A stretch of 64,000 bases of DNA. It comes from Azospirillum cavernae (GTDB taxonomy: Bacteria; Pseudomonadota; Alphaproteobacteria; Azospirillales; Azospirillaceae). Below the pieces are notes generated by a model. That model was not told the origin of the DNA. It ran no database searches and saw only the letters and a list, made by a program, of their open reading frames with translations. The stretch lies in NCBI RefSeq assembly GCF_003590795.1, contig NZ_QYUL01000005.1:234001-298000 (forward strand), written 5' to 3'. The position numbers and the translations under genes were made by a program. This document shows, in pieces, positions 25,318 through 34,457 of the stretch (the first letter of the stretch is position 1; each line of letters starts with the position of its first letter).

Positions 25318-26250
25318 TCATGGCTTGGCGGCGGTCGAACGGGACGGCAAGGTCGCCAGGGTGACGCCGGGCAGCACCAGCAGAACCCCCAGCAGATGGA
25401 ACATCTCCAACCCCTCGCCCAGCAACAACCAAGAGGCCAGAGCCGCCCACAGCGGCGACACGTAAAGCGCCGTGGACGCCTGCGCCACGCCCATCCGGGC
25501 GATGGCTTTCTGGTAGGCGAGAAAGGCCAGGACCGAGGCGAACAGCGCCACGCCCAGAAGCGACAGCGCGGTCGGAAGGGTGAAGGGCACCGAACGAACG
25601 GTCACGCTTTCCCACAGATAGAAGGGGGCCAAAACCAAGACTCCAGCCAGCGCGTTGGCGGCGAAGCTGGTGACGACCGGCAACGGATTGCGGGTCTGGC
25701 GCAGCAAAATGGTGAAGACCGACCAGGACACGGCCCCGATCAGAACCAGAAGATCGCCCAGATTGAAGGAGAGATGGCGCAGAACCTCGACGTCGCCCCG
25801 CGTCAAAATCACCAGAACCCCGGCCATGGCCAGCAGGATGCCCGCCACTTGGCGCGGGCGGATGCGGTCGCCCAGCCAGACGGCGGCGATCACCAGAACC
25901 ATCACCGGGCTGGTCGCGTAAATCAGGCTGGCGTTGGTCGCGCTGGTGCGTTCCAGCCCGTAATAGACGATGGCTCCGGAAATGCCCTGCCCCAGAAAGC
26001 CCAGCAGCAGGAAACGCCGCCATTCCGCCAACAGGCGATGCCGATGAATCAGCAGGCCGGGGATGGCCAGCGGCAGAATCATCAGAAAGGCGAGCAGCCA
26101 GCGCCAGAAGGCCAGACCGATGGGCGGCACGACATGGGCGGCGGCCCGCCCCAACACCGGGTTGGACGCCAGCAACGCCGAGGCGGTCAGGTAAAGGCCA
26201 AAGGCGGCCCAGGGGCCGCTGCGCAGGGCGGACAGCATGGTGGCGAACAT
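25318..26250 (-). CDS. EamA family (DMT superfamily) permease
   Basis: A 310-residue membrane protein with 10 predicted helices arranged as two EamA repeats (VPPIGLAFWRWLLAFLMILPLAIP and the second half TALSLLGVALFASVLAFLAYQKAIARMG). YGLERTSATNASLIYATSPV and SWLLLGEGLEMFHLLG are typical family segments. Members export amino acids or other metabolites; the substrate is unknown. The ATG at 26250 is chosen because the hydrophobic core starts right after it; upstream in-frame ATGs add a low-complexity proline run. It sits 75 bp upstream of the deacetylase gene in the same direction. Confidence 0.85.
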   Translation of the reverse strand: MFATMLSALRSGPWAAFGLYLTASALLASNPVLGRAAAHVVPPIGLAFWRWLLAFLMILPLAIPGLLIHRHRLLAEWRRFLLLGFLGQGISGAIVYYGLERTSATNASLIYATSPVMVLVIAAVWLGDRIRPRQVAGILLAMAGVLVILTRGDVEVLRHLSFNLGDLLVLIGAVSWSVFTILLRQTRNPLPVVTSFAANALAGVLVLAPFYLWESVTVRSVPFTLPTALSLLGVALFASVLAFLAYQKAIARMGVAQASTALYVSPLWAALASWLLLGEGLEMFHLLGVLLVLPGVTLATLPSRSTAAKP

Positions 26251-26609
26251 GGGTGGGGGAGGCGGGGCGAAGGCTGTCAGCGAATCACGCCACCCTAACA
26301 TGGGGTTTGGCGCGGTGGGTCGACCGGGAACGCATGGCTGAGGTTCGCCGCGCGGTTCCTGATTCGGCGCGTCACCGCTCTGTTCGCGCAGCAAACAATT
26401 CGATTGCGTTTGCAACTGTTTCGTTTTGAAGTAAAAAAACGCGCAAAATCATCTCTTCTCGGTCTGCAAAGAATGCTCCGTAGAGTAGAATAACGACGTA
26501 TGCATGTTCACGTTGACAGGTGACGCAAGCGCGAGCCAAATGTCGTAAGAACCCCAAAGCCGAATTGGCAAATTTCAGATCGTTTCAACGGGAATCGGGA
26601 GACCAAAGA
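26251..26609 (+). promoter_or_regulatory. 359-bp intergenic region with the dpp promoter
   Basis: No gene is supported here. The stretch 26390-26510 is markedly AT-richer than its surroundings (runs such as AAGTAAAAAAACG). A TTGACA at 26513-26518 could be a -35 box but no convincing -10 follows at the right distance; TAGAAT at 26486-26491 is another partial match. The region must carry the rightward dpp promoter and probably the leftward promoter of the EamA gene. Confidence 0.5.
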
Positions 26610-28211
26610 ATGAAGCGCATCCTGTTGGGTGCCGGGCTTGGCATGGCTGCGGCGCTGGCGCTCGCGGCGCCCGCCCAGGCCGCCAAAACCCTCGTCTATT
26701 GCTCTGAGGGCAGCCCCGAAAACTTCAATCCGGCGTTGAACACGACCGGGACGAGCTGGGACGCGTCCCTGCCGGTCGTCAGCACCCTGGTTCAGTTTGA
26801 GCGCGGCGGCACGAAGGTCGTTCCGGGTCTTGCCGAATCCTGGACCATTTCCGACGACGGCTTGGTCTACACCTTCAAGCTGCGCGCTGGGATCAAGTGG
26901 CACAGCAACAATGATTTCAAACCGACCCGCGACGCCAACGTCGATGACGTGATCTTCTCCATCGAACGCCAGTGGAAGAAGGAGCATCCCTTCCACAAAG
27001 TGTCTGGTGGGGCTTATGATTACTTCGCCGACATGGCGATGCCGACCCTGTTGAAGTCGGTCGAGAAAATCGACAACCTGACCGTCAAGATCACGTTGAA
27101 CGAGGTCGAGGCCCCGTTCCTGGCCAATATGGCCATGGCCTTCATGGGAATCCAATCGGCGGAATACGCCGAAGCGATGCTGAAGAAGGGCACGCCGGAG
27201 AAGGTCGATCAGGTTCCCATCGGGACCGGCCCCTTCCAGTTCGTGGCCTACCAGAAGGACGCGGTCATTCGCTTTAAGGCGTTTGACGGTTATTGGGGTG
27301 GCAAGCAGCCCATCGACAATCTGGTTTTCGCCATCACCCCCGACGCCGCCGTTCGTTTGGCTAAGCTGAAGGCGGGCGAGTGCCATGTGATGGCCTATCC
27401 CAACCCGGCCGACATCGAGGCGATGAAGAAAGACGCCTCGATCACCGTGCAGGAGCAGGAGGGGCTGAACGTCGGTTACGTCTCCTTCAACACCTTGAAG
27501 AAGCCGTTTGACGATGTGAAGGTCCGTCGGGCCATCAGCATGGCGATCGACAAGAAGGCCATCGTCGACGCTGTGTATCAGGGCGCTGGCGTTCCGGCCA
27601 AGAATCCGATTCCGCCGACCATGTGGTCCTACAACAAGGCCATTGAGGATTATCCCTTCGACCAGGAGCGTGCGAAGAAGCTGCTGGCCGAGGCTGGCTA
27701 TCCCAACGGCTTTGAAACCGACCTGTGGGCCATGCCGGTGGCGCGCCCCTACAACCCGAACGCCAAGCGCGTGGCCGAGATGATGCAGGCCGATCTGGCG
27801 AAGGTCGGCGTCAAGGCCAAGGTCGTTCAGTATGAGTGGGGCGAATACCGCAAGCGCATGCAGCAGGGCGAGCACCTGATGGGCATGCTGGGTTGGACCG
27901 GCGACAACGGCGACCCCGACAACTTCCTGTACACGCTGTTGGGTTGCGAAGCGGCCCGTCCGGGCGGCAACAACCTGTCGAAATGGTGCAACAAGGAGTT
28001 CGACGGTCTCGTCGTCCAGGCCAAGCGCACCAACGACCTCGCCGCCCGCACCAAGCTGTACGAACAGGCTCAGGTGATCTTCAAGGAAGAGGCGCCGTGG
28101 TACACCATCGCTCATTCGGTGGTGTATATGGGGCTGAACAAGGCCGTTCAGGGCTACAAGATGGATCCGTTCGCGCTCCATTACTTCGACGGCGTTGATC
28201 TGAAGCAGTAA
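26610..28211 (+). CDS. dppA: Dipeptide-type ABC transporter substrate-binding protein
   Basis: A 533-residue periplasmic binding protein of SBP family 5 (DppA type). A signal peptide covers about residues 1-24 (MKRILLGAGLGMAAALALAAP, cleavage after AQA). TLVYCSEGSPENFNPALNTTG is the characteristic DppA N-terminus and GTGPFQFVAYQKD is in the family core; the Cys pair found in DppA lies in LLGCEAARPGGNNLSKWCNKEF. The ATG at 26610 puts the signal peptide at the start, with GGGAG upstream. First gene of dppABCDF. Di- and tripeptides or heme are known substrates of the family; here the substrate is inferred. Confidence 0.94.
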   Translation: MKRILLGAGLGMAAALALAAPAQAAKTLVYCSEGSPENFNPALNTTGTSWDASLPVVSTLVQFERGGTKVVPGLAESWTISDDGLVYTFKLRAGIKWHSNNDFKPTRDANVDDVIFSIERQWKKEHPFHKVSGGAYDYFADMAMPTLLKSVEKIDNLTVKITLNEVEAPFLANMAMAFMGIQSAEYAEAMLKKGTPEKVDQVPIGTGPFQFVAYQKDAVIRFKAFDGYWGGKQPIDNLVFAITPDAAVRLAKLKAGECHVMAYPNPADIEAMKKDASITVQEQEGLNVGYVSFNTLKKPFDDVKVRRAISMAIDKKAIVDAVYQGAGVPAKNPIPPTMWSYNKAIEDYPFDQERAKKLLAEAGYPNGFETDLWAMPVARPYNPNAKRVAEMMQADLAKVGVKAKVVQYEWGEYRKRMQQGEHLMGMLGWTGDNGDPDNFLYTLLGCEAARPGGNNLSKWCNKEFDGLVVQAKRTNDLAARTKLYEQAQVIFKEEAPWYTIAHSVVYMGLNKAVQGYKMDPFALHYFDGVDLKQ

Positions 28212-28444
28212 GTCTTTTGCAGGACTGAGGCGATCTCCCCTTTCATCCCCGGTTTCCCGTTTGGAAGCCGTCGGGTGGAAGGGGAGGTTCGCATCTGGGG
28301 TGAGACGCTTTGCGATTCCGATGTCCGGGGCGGCGACGCGCGCGGAACTTCGGGTCTGGTTTGGTGATTTGGGCGTCCAGCGTTTCTTTACGAAAACGAC
28401 AACGCGCTGTTCAGACTGATTTCTTTCAAAAGAGTGACAACACG

Positions 28445-29455
28445 ATGCTTCGCTTCATCCTGACGCGGGTGAGCTTGGTGATTCCGACCTTTCTCGGCAT
28501 CACCTTTCTAACCTTTATTTTGATCCGGCTCGTCCCCGGCGATCCCATCGAGGTTCGCGTCGGCGAACGCGGCATCGCGCCCGAACGACTCGCTCAGTTC
28601 CGCCATGAGTTGGGCCTGGATTTGCCCCTGTGGCGGCAATTCCTCGACTATGTTTGGAACGTCATGACCGGCGATTTCGGCGTGTCGCTCATCACCCACA
28701 ATTCGGTGCTGAGCGAGTTCGTCACGCTGTTCCCGGCGACTCTGGAATTGGCGTTGGCGGCTATGCTGTTCGCGACGCTGCTGGGTCTGCCCGCCGGAAT
28801 TTTGGCGGCGGTCAAGCGCGGCTCCCTGTTTGACCACGGGGTGATGGGCATCAGCCTGACCGGCTATTCGATGCCGATCTTTTGGTGGGGCCTGCTGCTG
28901 ATCCTGTTCTTCTCGGTCGGCTTGGGTTGGACGCCGGTGTCGGGCCGTTTGGACCTGCTCTATTACATTGAGCCGACGACCGGCTTCATGCTGATCGACA
29001 CGCTGCTGGTCGGCGAATATGGCGCCTTCTGGTCGGCCCTTCATCACCTGATCCTGCCGACCATCGTGCTGGGCACGGTGCCGTTGGCGGTGGTGGCGCG
29101 CATGACGCGGTCGGCCATGCTGGAGGTGTTGGGGGAGGATTACATCCGCACCGCCCACGCCAAGGGCCTGTCGGACAGCCGGGTCATCGGCCTGCACGCG
29201 CTGCGCAACGCGCTGATCCCGGTGGTGACGGTCATCGGTCTTCAGGTCGGCACGCTGTTGGGCGGCGCCATCCTGACCGAAACCATTTTCTCGTGGCCCG
29301 GCATCGGCAAATGGTTGATCGAATCGATTGGCCGCCGGGATTACCCGGCGCTGCAAGGCGGCGTGCTGCTGATCGCCACCTCGGTGATCGCCGTCAATCT
29401 GCTGGTTGACGTGCTGTACGGCGTTCTCAACCCTCGTATCCGTCACGCGCGGTGA
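28445..29455 (+). CDS. dppB: Dipeptide ABC transporter permease DppB
   Basis: A 336-residue inner-membrane permease with six predicted helices. MLRFILTRVSLVIPTFLGIT is the classic DppB/OppB start, LIRLVPGDPIEVRVGERG follows, and the cytoplasmic EAA-type loop is EDYIRTAHAKGLSDSRVIGLHALRNALIPVVT. The ATG at 28445 is chosen since it gives the family N-terminus. The 233-bp gap after dppA is long for an operon and holds a possible hairpin (GGGGAGG/CCTCCCC-like arms around 28230-28290: CTCCCC at 28235 with GGGGAG at 28281), which may reduce read-through so that dppA is made in excess. Confidence 0.95.
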   Translation: MLRFILTRVSLVIPTFLGITFLTFILIRLVPGDPIEVRVGERGIAPERLAQFRHELGLDLPLWRQFLDYVWNVMTGDFGVSLITHNSVLSEFVTLFPATLELALAAMLFATLLGLPAGILAAVKRGSLFDHGVMGISLTGYSMPIFWWGLLLILFFSVGLGWTPVSGRLDLLYYIEPTTGFMLIDTLLVGEYGAFWSALHHLILPTIVLGTVPLAVVARMTRSAMLEVLGEDYIRTAHAKGLSDSRVIGLHALRNALIPVVTVIGLQVGTLLGGAILTETIFSWPGIGKWLIESIGRRDYPALQGGVLLIATSVIAVNLLVDVLYGVLNPRIRHAR

Positions 29456-30378
29456 GTCCCGACATGTCCGCTGATCTCTCCTCGCCCTCCGCCGCGCCTG
29501 TGGCGGCGCCGTCCCGCCCGCCGCACCCGCTGTTGGAATTCTGGTATCATTTCAAACAAAACAAGGGATCGCTGATCGGTCTGGTGGTCATTCTCGCCAT
29601 CGCCGTGATCGCGATCTTCGCCGAGTTGCTGGCCCCTTACGATCCCAACATCCAGTTCCGCGACGCCATTTTGGCCCCGCCGGTTTGGTATGATGGCGGA
29701 ACCTGGCGCTTCATTCTGGGCACCGACGACATTGGCCGCGACATGATGTCCCGTCTGATGCACGGCGCGCGCCTGTCGATGATGATCGGCCTGATCGTCG
29801 TCACCCTGTCGCTGGCCATCGGGCTGGCGCTGGGCCTGCTGGCCGGTTTCTTCGGCGGCATGGTCGACGTGCTAATCATGCGCTTCATGGACATTCTGCT
29901 GGCGCTGCCCAGCCTGCTGTTGGCCGTGGTGGTGGCCGCCATCCTCGGGCCGGGGCTGGTCAACGCCATGCTGGCGGTGTCGGTCGTCGTCATCCCGCAC
30001 TACGCCCGCCTGACCCGGGCGGCGGTGCTGGCGGAGGTCAACCGGGATTACGTCATCGCCTCGCGCGTAGCGGGGGCCGGGCCGCTGCGCCTGATGCTGA
30101 TCGTCGTGCTGCCGAATTGCGTGGCGCCGTTGATCGTGCAGGCGACGCTGGGCTTCTCCACCGCCATTCTGGACGCCGCCGCGTTGGGCTTCCTGGGCTT
30201 GGGCGCGCAGCCGCCGACGCCGGAATGGGGCACCATGCTGGCCTCCTCCCTCCAGTTCCTCCAGCGCGCGCCGTGGGTCGTCACTTGGCCCGGCGTGTCG
30301 ATCCTGGTGACGGTTCTGGCCTTCAATCTGTTGGGCGACGGTCTTCGCGACGCGCTCGACCCCAAGCTGAAGCGTTGA
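29452..30378 (+). CDS. dppC: Dipeptide ABC transporter permease DppC
   Basis: A 308-residue inner-membrane permease pairing with DppB. A Pro/Ala-rich N-terminal tail precedes the first helix (GLVVILAIAVIAIFAELLAP). LGTDDIGRDMMSRLMHGARLS is the diagnostic DppC/OppC stretch, and the EAA loop is NRDYVIASRVAGAGPLRLMLIVVLPN. The GTG at 29452 overlaps the dppB stop (GTGA), though an ATG at 29464 would give nearly the same protein. It ends five bases before the dppD start. Confidence 0.95.
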   Translation: MSPDMSADLSSPSAAPVAAPSRPPHPLLEFWYHFKQNKGSLIGLVVILAIAVIAIFAELLAPYDPNIQFRDAILAPPVWYDGGTWRFILGTDDIGRDMMSRLMHGARLSMMIGLIVVTLSLAIGLALGLLAGFFGGMVDVLIMRFMDILLALPSLLLAVVVAAILGPGLVNAMLAVSVVVIPHYARLTRAAVLAEVNRDYVIASRVAGAGPLRLMLIVVLPNCVAPLIVQATLGFSTAILDAAALGFLGLGAQPPTPEWGTMLASSLQFLQRAPWVVTWPGVSILVTVLAFNLLGDGLRDALDPKLKR

Positions 30379-30382
30379 CGCC

Positions 30383-31375
30383 ATGCCTCTTCTCGACATC
30401 AAAAACCTGTCGGTCGAGTTCACCACCCGCGCCGGAACCTTCCGCGCGGTGGATGGAATCGACCTGACCGTGGACGAGGGCGAGGTCGTCGGCATCGTCG
30501 GCGAATCCGGGTCCGGCAAATCGGTGACGTCGCTCGCCGTTATGGGGCTGCTGGGCGGCAACGGGCGGATCATCGCCGACCGCATGAGCTTCGCCGGAAC
30601 CGATCTCTTGACCCTGGAGCCGTCCAAACGCCGGAAGATCACCGGCAAGGACGTCGCCATGGTGTTTCAGGAGCCGATGACCAGCTTGAACCCCTGCTTC
30701 ACCGTCGGCTTCCAGATCATGGAAACCCTGCGGGTGCATGAGGGGCTGACCGGCAAGGCGCTGCGCCATCGCGCCATCGATCTGCTGGAGCAGGTCGGCA
30801 TTCCCGCCCCGGAAACCCGGCTGTCGGCCTTCCCGCACCAGCTTTCGGGCGGCATGAACCAGCGCGTCATGATCGCCATCGCCATCGCCTGCAACCCGCG
30901 CCTGCTGGTGGCGGACGAGCCGACGACGGCGCTGGACGTCACCATCCAGAAACAGATCCTCGATCTTCTGGTCCGGTTGCAAAAGGAACGGGGCATGGCC
31001 CTGATCCTCATCACGCACGACATGGGCGTGGTGGCGGAAACCGCCCAGCGCGTCGCCGTGATGTACGCCGGTCAGTTGGCCGAAACCCGCCCGGTCGCCG
31101 ACCTGTTCGCCCGCCCGCGCCACCCCTACACCGGGGCGCTGCTCGACGCGCTGCCGGAGCGGGCGTTGGGCAAACGCCGTCTGCCGACGATCCCCGGCAT
31201 GGTTCCCGGCATCGCCGACCGTCCGGCGGGCTGCCTGTTCAGCCCGCGCTGCCGCTTCGCCACCGACCGTTGCCGGGCCGAACGTCCGGCCTTGCTTGAC
31301 GTCGACAACGGGCGCGCCCGCTGCTTCTACCCCTTGCCTGACGGGCAGGTTGCCGCCGAGGGGGCGATCCAATGA
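30383..31375 (+). CDS. dppD: Dipeptide ABC transporter ATP-binding protein DppD
   Basis: A 330-residue ATPase. Walker A is GESGSGKS, the Q-loop is FQEPMTSLNPC, the signature LSGGMNQR and Walker B LLVADEPTTALD, with the H-loop His in LITHDMGVVAE. The C-terminal oligopeptide/dipeptide transporter domain carries the four-Cys cluster (AGCLFSPRCRFATDRCR and RARCFYPL) known to hold an iron-sulphur cluster in this family. The start lies four bases after the dppC stop and the stop overlaps dppF (ATGA). Confidence 0.95.
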   Translation: MPLLDIKNLSVEFTTRAGTFRAVDGIDLTVDEGEVVGIVGESGSGKSVTSLAVMGLLGGNGRIIADRMSFAGTDLLTLEPSKRRKITGKDVAMVFQEPMTSLNPCFTVGFQIMETLRVHEGLTGKALRHRAIDLLEQVGIPAPETRLSAFPHQLSGGMNQRVMIAIAIACNPRLLVADEPTTALDVTIQKQILDLLVRLQKERGMALILITHDMGVVAETAQRVAVMYAGQLAETRPVADLFARPRHPYTGALLDALPERALGKRRLPTIPGMVPGIADRPAGCLFSPRCRFATDRCRAERPALLDVDNGRARCFYPLPDGQVAAEGAIQ

Positions 31376-32400
31376 CCACCGATGCTCTGAATCCCGACGT
31401 CCTGCCCGACTTTCTGAAGGATGGGGACGACCGCGCCGTCGTTCTGGAAGCCCGCCATCTGCGCAAATATTACGGCGTCAAGCGCGGCGTCTTCAAACCG
31501 ATGGCGACGGTCAAGGCGCTGGACGGCGTGTCCTTCCAGCTTCGCGCCGGGCGGACTCTGGCCGTGGTCGGCGAATCCGGCTGCGGCAAATCCACCCTGG
31601 CCCGCTCCGTCACCATGATCGAGCCGCCCAGCTCCGGCGAGCTGCATTATGACGGGCGCGACGTCGTCGGGCGCAGCGCGGCGGATCTGAAGGAGCTGCG
31701 TCGCACGGTCCAGATGGTGTTCCAGAACCCCTATGGCTCGCTGAACCCGCGCAAGACCGTCGGCTCGATCCTGACGGAGCCGCTGGTCATCAACACCAAC
31801 CTGTCCAAGGACGAACGGCGCGAACGCGCCGTCGCCATGATGGGCAAGGTCGGCCTGCGCGCCGATCAGGTGGACCGCTACCCGCACATGTTCTCGGGCG
31901 GGCAGCGGCAGCGCATCGCCATCGCCCGCGCGCTGATGCTCAGCCCGCGCGTCGTCGTGGCGGACGAGCCGGTTTCGGCGCTCGACGTGTCGATCCAGGC
32001 GCAGGTGCTGAACCTGATGATGGATCTTCAGGAGGAGCTGAACCTCGCCTATTTGTTCATCTCCCACGATCTCAGCGTCGTTCGCCACATCGCCGACGCC
32101 ATCATGGTGATGTATCTGGGCAAGCCGGTGGAGCATGGGGCCAAGGACGTGGTGTTCGCCCGCCCGCGCCACCCCTACACCCGAATCCTGCTTGCCGCGA
32201 CCCCGCGCGTCAACCCGGCCCTGCGGCTGGAGCGGGTGGTGCCGAAGGGCGAGCTTCCCTCGCCCCTCAATCCGCCGCCGGGCTGTTCTTTTCACAAACG
32301 CTGCCCCTACGCGACGGAGCGTTGCGGGGTGGAGGTTCCGGCGCTGCGCCCGGTCGATGACCGGCTGGTCGCCTGCCACCACGCCGAGCAGATGAACTGA
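31372..32400 (+). CDS. dppF: Dipeptide ABC transporter ATP-binding protein DppF
   Basis: A 342-residue ATPase that pairs with DppD. Walker A is GESGCGKST, the Q-loop FQNPYGSLNPR, the signature FSGGQRQR, Walker B VVVADEPVSALD and the H-loop FISHDLSVVRH. The C-terminal oligopeptide domain has the Cys set PPGCSFHKRCPYATERC. It is translationally coupled to dppD through ATGA and closes the operon. The next gene, yajQ, starts about 100 bp downstream in the same direction. Confidence 0.95.
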   Translation: MTTDALNPDVLPDFLKDGDDRAVVLEARHLRKYYGVKRGVFKPMATVKALDGVSFQLRAGRTLAVVGESGCGKSTLARSVTMIEPPSSGELHYDGRDVVGRSAADLKELRRTVQMVFQNPYGSLNPRKTVGSILTEPLVINTNLSKDERRERAVAMMGKVGLRADQVDRYPHMFSGGQRQRIAIARALMLSPRVVVADEPVSALDVSIQAQVLNLMMDLQEELNLAYLFISHDLSVVRHIADAIMVMYLGKPVEHGAKDVVFARPRHPYTRILLAATPRVNPALRLERVVPKGELPSPLNPPPGCSFHKRCPYATERCGVEVPALRPVDDRLVACHHAEQMN

Positions 32401-32501
32401 GCGCTGAATCGAAACGTCGGACGGAGAAGGCGGCTGTTGAGTGCAACGGCCGTCTTCTTTAGGGTGCGGCGCATTCGTTTTATTCTAGGGAGAAAGCCGC
32501 C

Positions 32502-32990
32502 ATGCCGTCGTTCGACATCGTGTCCAAGACCGACATCCACGAGATCGACAACGCCATCGCCGGTGTCCGTCGCGAGGTCGAAACCCGCTTTGACTTCAAA
32601 GGCTCGAAATGCACGGTCGAGCGGACGGAGAACGACATCGTCCTGTTGGCCGATGACGAACCGAAGCTGTTGCAGATGCAGGAGTTGGTGCGCGTCCATG
32701 TGACCCGGCGCAAGCTCGACGCTTCGGCGCTCGATTTTTCGGCCAAGCCGGAACGCGCGGCCAACGACGCCCTGCGCCACACCGTCACGGTCAAGCAGGG
32801 CATCGCGCAGGAGTTGGCCAAGCGCATCGTAAAATCGATCAAGGACAGCAAGATGAAGGTCCAGGTTTCGATTCAAGGCGATGAACTGCGCGTCACCGGC
32901 AAGAAGCGCGACGATCTGCAAGAAGCCATCGCGCATGTGAAGCGCATGGGGATCGAGCAGCCGTTGCAGTATGACAATTTCCGCGACTGA
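32502..32990 (+). CDS. yajQ: YajQ family nucleotide-binding protein
   Basis: A 162-residue cytosolic protein with two ferredoxin-like halves. MPSFDIVSKTDIHEIDNAI, the central RFDFKGSKCTVERTEND and the C-terminal QGDELRVTGKKRDDLQ are diagnostic for the family. Some members (Xanthomonas, Stenotrophomonas) bind cyclic di-GMP and act with a transcription factor; whether this one does is not shown by the sequence. The ATG at 32502 follows a GGGAGAAAG ribosome site. A GC-rich hairpin lies 12 bp after the stop. Confidence 0.95.
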   Translation: MPSFDIVSKTDIHEIDNAIAGVRREVETRFDFKGSKCTVERTENDIVLLADDEPKLLQMQELVRVHVTRRKLDASALDFSAKPERAANDALRHTVTVKQGIAQELAKRIVKSIKDSKMKVQVSIQGDELRVTGKKRDDLQEAIAHVKRMGIEQPLQYDNFRD

Positions 32991-33001
32991 GCGGAACGAC
33001 G

Positions 33002-33030
33002 CCTCCCCCGGCAAAGCCTGCCGGGGGAGG
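33002..33030 (+). terminator. GC-rich hairpin after yajQ
   Basis: CCTCCCCCGGC (33002-33012) and GCCGGGGGAGG (33020-33030) form a perfect 11-pair stem with a seven-base loop. No T-run follows, so it is either a terminator of low T content or a 3'-end stabiliser. Confidence 0.6.
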
Positions 33031-33173
33031 TGGAAGATTCTGCCGGGCGCTCGGTAAATTTTGCCGGTCAATCGGTCGCAGCCCCCGACGCATCGTTGAC
33101 GATGCTGGCTTTGGCGTGTGGCGTGAAAATTGCGTAAACCTGTGGGTTCGCCAAACGCCACAGGGGTGATCCC

Positions 33174-33581
33174 ATGTCGATGATGGCCAGCAGCGAGGCC
33201 ACGCAAGCGATGCGCATCCGGGCGGAAGACGTCCTGGAGCGCAAAGGCGCCGCTGCCACCCGCGACGCAGGCGCGCTGGCGGGTCAATTCGCGGCGATGT
33301 TGCAGACGCTGAACGGCGTTGACCAAGGGGCCACGGCTGGCGCCGGGGCGAGCGCGGTGGCGCCCAACAGCCAACCCTCCATCCGGTTGGGCGTGGGGGC
33401 CGTCACCCTGTTCGCGCAAGACGTCAGCGGATCGGGCGCCGCGCAGGGCGGCGAAACGCCCGACTTGACCATGCAGGATCCCAGCGGCCCGCTTCAGGTG
33501 GTGGAAAGCGCGATCCAGAGCGGCGATGGCTCCAATTTTCGCTGGCTCACCACATTGCTGACCCAGAACACGGCGGCGTGA
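33174..33581 (+). CDS. Hypothetical low-complexity protein, 135 residues
   Basis: Not recognised. A 135-residue protein rich in Ala, Gly, Ser and Gln, without signal peptide or membrane segment. A helical N-terminus (AMRIRAEDVLERKGAAATRDAGALAGQFAAMLQTL) leads to a Gly/Ala/Ser-rich middle and a helical C-terminus (GPLQVVESAIQSGDGSNF). The ATG at 33174 is followed closely by a second in-frame ATG. Its stop is three bases before the stop of the convergent phosphatase gene. Third-position GC is high, so it behaves like a real gene, but function is unknown. Confidence 0.6.
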   Translation: MSMMASSEATQAMRIRAEDVLERKGAAATRDAGALAGQFAAMLQTLNGVDQGATAGAGASAVAPNSQPSIRLGVGAVTLFAQDVSGSGAAQGGETPDLTMQDPSGPLQVVESAIQSGDGSNFRWLTTLLTQNTAA

Positions 33582-33584
33582 CCG

Positions 33585-34349
33585 TCACGCGGTGCCGAGA
33601 AAGCGCCGCTCCGTTCCTTCCAAAACCACAGCGGTCAAGCGGTGCGTGGCGTAGGCCCCGGTGTCGACGCCGATGCGGTTCGCGTAGGATTCCGGCTCGC
33701 TGGCCACGGTGTGGCCATGAACGATGATTTTGCCGTGATCGTGGCTGGAGTTCAGGAACTCATGGCGGATCCACAACCGATCCGCGTCCTTCTGCCGATC
33801 CAACGGCACGCCGGGGCGCACGCCCGCATGGACAAAATGATAGTCCCCCAAGGTCGCCTGACACCGTAGGCCGCTGAGGAAGGCGCGGTGAGGTTCGGGC
33901 AGGGCGAGATTCAACGCGCGCTGCGCCTCCGCCAATTCGGCGGGCGGCGCGTCGGCGGCGGGGGCAGGAACGCCGTAACTGGTCAAGGTGGCGCGCCCGC
34001 CATAGGTCAGCCAACCAGGGGCGGCGCGCAGGTCGCTGAGAAAGCGGACCATAACGTCCTCATGATTGCCGCGCAGACAGACCGTGCTGAACATCGGCGG
34101 TAGGCCGTTGATGAGCCGTTCGATGACGCGAGCGGAATCGGGTCCACGATCAATATAGTCCCCAAGGAAAATCAGGGATTTGACCAGATTCGGGGCGTCG
34201 TCGGCGTCACGCCCGATCTGATCGAGCAGTGCGTCAAGCAGATCGAGCCGTCCGTGAATGTCGCCGACAGCGTAAACCCGCGTGCCGCGAGGGACCGACG
34301 CCGTAGATGCTGTGACCGCTGGCCTTGATTGCCGCGCAAACCCGAACAC
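33585..34349 (-). CDS. Calcineurin-like metallophosphatase (PP2A/Ap4A hydrolase type)
   Basis: A 254-residue phosphoprotein-phosphatase-family metallophosphoesterase. The metal ligands are in YAVGDIHGRLD (about residues 27-37), FLGDYIDRGPDS (about 61-72), LRGNHEDVM (about 91-99), and the later His of HFVHAGVRPGV and IIVHGHTVASEP. Members act on phosphoproteins or diadenosine tetraphosphate; the choice cannot be made here. The GTG at 34349 has GGAGG seven bases upstream. Divergent from the chemoreceptor gene. Confidence 0.9.
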   Translation of the reverse strand: MFGFARQSRPAVTASTASVPRGTRVYAVGDIHGRLDLLDALLDQIGRDADDAPNLVKSLIFLGDYIDRGPDSARVIERLINGLPPMFSTVCLRGNHEDVMVRFLSDLRAAPGWLTYGGRATLTSYGVPAPAADAPPAELAEAQRALNLALPEPHRAFLSGLRCQATLGDYHFVHAGVRPGVPLDRQKDADRLWIRHEFLNSSHDHGKIIVHGHTVASEPESYANRIGVDTGAYATHRLTAVVLEGTERRFLGTA

Positions 34350-34457
34350 GAGGTTCCTCCTTGTTGCGACTCTTGGACTCTATTGAGCCTCTTTTTGATC
34401 CCACCACGCAACCTTGGATCAACGCATTCAATGTTACAATCTTCTAATAATGGATGA

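Noticed and set aside
24322..26298. Rightward 658-codon frame across the deacetylase and EamA genes
   Set aside because: It lies opposite two genes with recognisable family motifs, and its Gln/Gly/Arg-rich translation has none.
33174..33581. Type III secretion inner-rod or flagellar protein
   Set aside because: Size and Gln/Ser-rich helices recall such proteins, but no motif and no secretion genes nearby support it.
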